From an uncultured Eubacterium sp. (GTDB taxonomy: Bacteria; Bacillota; Clostridia; Peptostreptococcales; Anaerovoracaceae), in assembly GCA_900543485.1 (NCBI GenBank), contig UQRM01000019.1:1-43612 (forward strand): a stretch of DNA of 43,612 nt. Reading direction: 5' to 3'. Under the pieces are notes generated by a model. It made no database searches, was not told where the DNA came from, and saw only the letters and a program-made list of their open reading frames with translations. Both the position numbers and the translations under genes were made by a program. Each line of letters starts with the position of its first letter. Positions within the stretch are counted from its first letter, which is position 1. Below are positions 42,602-43,612 of this stretch, piece by piece.

Positions 42602-43541
42602 ATGGCCAATAAACTTTATCAGATGACGCCTAAGGAGATCGTAGGCGAGCTGGATAAATATATCATAGGACAGGATGAAGCAAAGAAATCAGTCGCGATA
42701 GCGCTGAGGAACAGATACAGGAGAAGCCTGCTGTCTGAAGAGATGAGAGAAGAGATCACGCCTAAAAATATTCTGATGATGGGACCTACCGGTTGTGGTA
42801 AGACAGAGATAGCCAGAAGACTGGCGAAGCTGATGGATGCGCCGTTCGTAAAGGTGGAGGCCACTAAGTTCACGGAAGTAGGTTATGTAGGAAGAGACGT
42901 GGATTCCATGGTGAGAGATCTGGTGGAAGCTTCCGTCAGGATAACCAAGCAGGCGATGCTGGAAGAAAAGTATTCTGTCGCTGACGAAATAGTCGAGGAA
43001 AAGATAATAGAAGCGATAATCCCAGGCAAGAAGAAGCATGTATCTGACAACAAGAACAGAGGACCTTTCGATTTCATACTGGGAAACAGCGGTTATCTGA
43101 GTCAGAAAGAGCAGTACGAGCAGCAGAAGCAGGCTGAAGCGGAGAAGGAAGAGCAGCCTGATACGCTGGCCAGAGAACAGGTCAGGCAGCAGCTGAGAGA
43201 CGGTCTTCTGGAGGAACAATATATAGAGATACAGGTGACTGATACGCCGAAGACCAATACACTGGATATGGGTAACGAGGGCATGAGCATAGCTATCGGC
43301 AATATATTCGGAGATATGGCGCCTAAGAAGATGAAAAACAAAAGAGTGAAGGTCAAAGACGCCAGGAAAATACTGAGAGAAGAGGAAGCGCAGAAACTGA
43401 TCGATATGGATCAGGTCACAGATGATGCACTTGAAAATGCGGAGCAAAATGGTATAATATTCATAGATGAGATCGATAAGATCGCGTCAGGTTCAAGCTA
43501 CAGGAGTGGTGCGGACGTTTCGCGGGAAGGAGTCCAGCGAG
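42602..43541 (+). CDS. hslU: ATP-dependent protease ATPase subunit HslU (3' partial)
   Basis: The first 313 residues of the AAA+ unfoldase partner of HslV. Walker A is GPTGCGKTEIARR (about residue 56), the pore loop is EVGYVGRDV (about 88), the I-domain is the long charged insert (about 110-245), and Walker B is IIFIDEIDKIA (about 289). ATG 42602 follows TAGGAGG. Native sequence ends at 43541 (GVQR plus one base); the following apparent codons to a TGA at 43562 are adapter sequence, not protein. About 140 residues (rest of the ATPase core and the C-terminal tail that activates HslV) are therefore not on this contig. Confidence 0.95.
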
Positions 43542-43612
43542 AGATCGGAAGAGCACACGTCTGAACTCCAGTCACATACTGAATCTCGTATGCCGTCTTC
43601 TGCTTGAAAAAA
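43542..43612 (+). other. Illumina TruSeq adapter contamination (not genomic)
   Basis: The last 71 bases read AGATCGGAAGAGCACACGTC, continue through the constant adapter to a seven-base index-like insert (ATACTGA), and end with the flow-cell segment ATGCCGTCTTCTGCTTG and a run of A. This is standard read-through of a short library fragment left in the assembly. It creates a false stop codon for hslU. Confidence 0.98.

Noticed and set aside
43542..43564. C-terminal residues EIGRAHV of HslU and its TGA stop
   Set aside because: These bases are sequencing adapter, not genome.

Overview
The window looks like a contig from an anaerobic Gram-positive bacterium of class Clostridia. The evidence is a secG/rnr/topA/dprA/hslVU gene complement in Firmicutes-like order, a sigma-54 gene heading a gap-pgk-tpi-eno glycolytic run, a K+-type membrane pyrophosphatase, ferredoxin, rubredoxin and rubrerythrin proteins, strong GGAGG ribosome binding sites and TTGACA/TATAAT promoters. 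Base composition is near 50% GC, with many AGA/AGG and ATA codons. A family such as Anaerovoracaceae or Eubacteriaceae would fit, but genus cannot be read from the sequence. The last 71 bases (43542-43612) are Illumina adapter read-through, so the contig really ends inside hslU.

Left arm (1-4288), accessory and rearranged: the 3' end of a large polymorphic-toxin-like gene, a small two-CxxC candidate immunity gene, a saccharopine-dehydrogenase-like gene lacking its start and nucleotide-binding N-terminus, an IS200/IS605-type transposase with its 3' hairpins, and an IS256-family element ending a few bases from the gltX stop codon.

Middle (4289-18857): gltX; an orphan small protein; a divergent metal-resistance locus (CadC-type repressor and His-rich Zn/Cd/Pb P-type ATPase on the minus strand, ferredoxin-nitroreductase on the plus strand); a GntR(YtrA)-ABC-permease operon with a palindromic operator over its promoter; then ferritin, endonuclease III and an unusual 732-residue fusion of rubredoxin, glutamate-synthase FMN domain, rubredoxin, rubrerythrin and rubredoxin. 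Together the last three suggest an iron and oxidative-stress neighbourhood. On the minus strand follow a short homoserine dehydrogenase and a SEC-C protein; trmL is on the plus strand.

Central carbon and energy block (18881-27490): rpoN, gapA, pgk, tpiA, eno, secG and hppA. The GAPDH lacks the NAD-discriminating Asp, and neither cggR nor a phosphoglycerate mutase gene is present in the run. A lipoprotein and RNase R follow; rnr overlaps tail-to-tail with a minus-strand CBS protein.

Right arm (30241-43541): a K+-uptake operon trkA-trkH-trkH (minus strand) shares a palindromic -35 box with a divergent metallo-hydrolase/HAD-phosphatase operon. Then come yraN, comM, dprA, topA, hslV and hslU, the conserved Firmicutes DNA-processing and protease cluster. 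No rRNA, tRNA, CRISPR array or known riboswitch was recognised. The strongest candidate for something little described is the five-module redox fusion at 14110-16308. Secondary candidates are the four-hairpin element at 10561-10687 and the shared -35 divergent promoter at 35245-35296.
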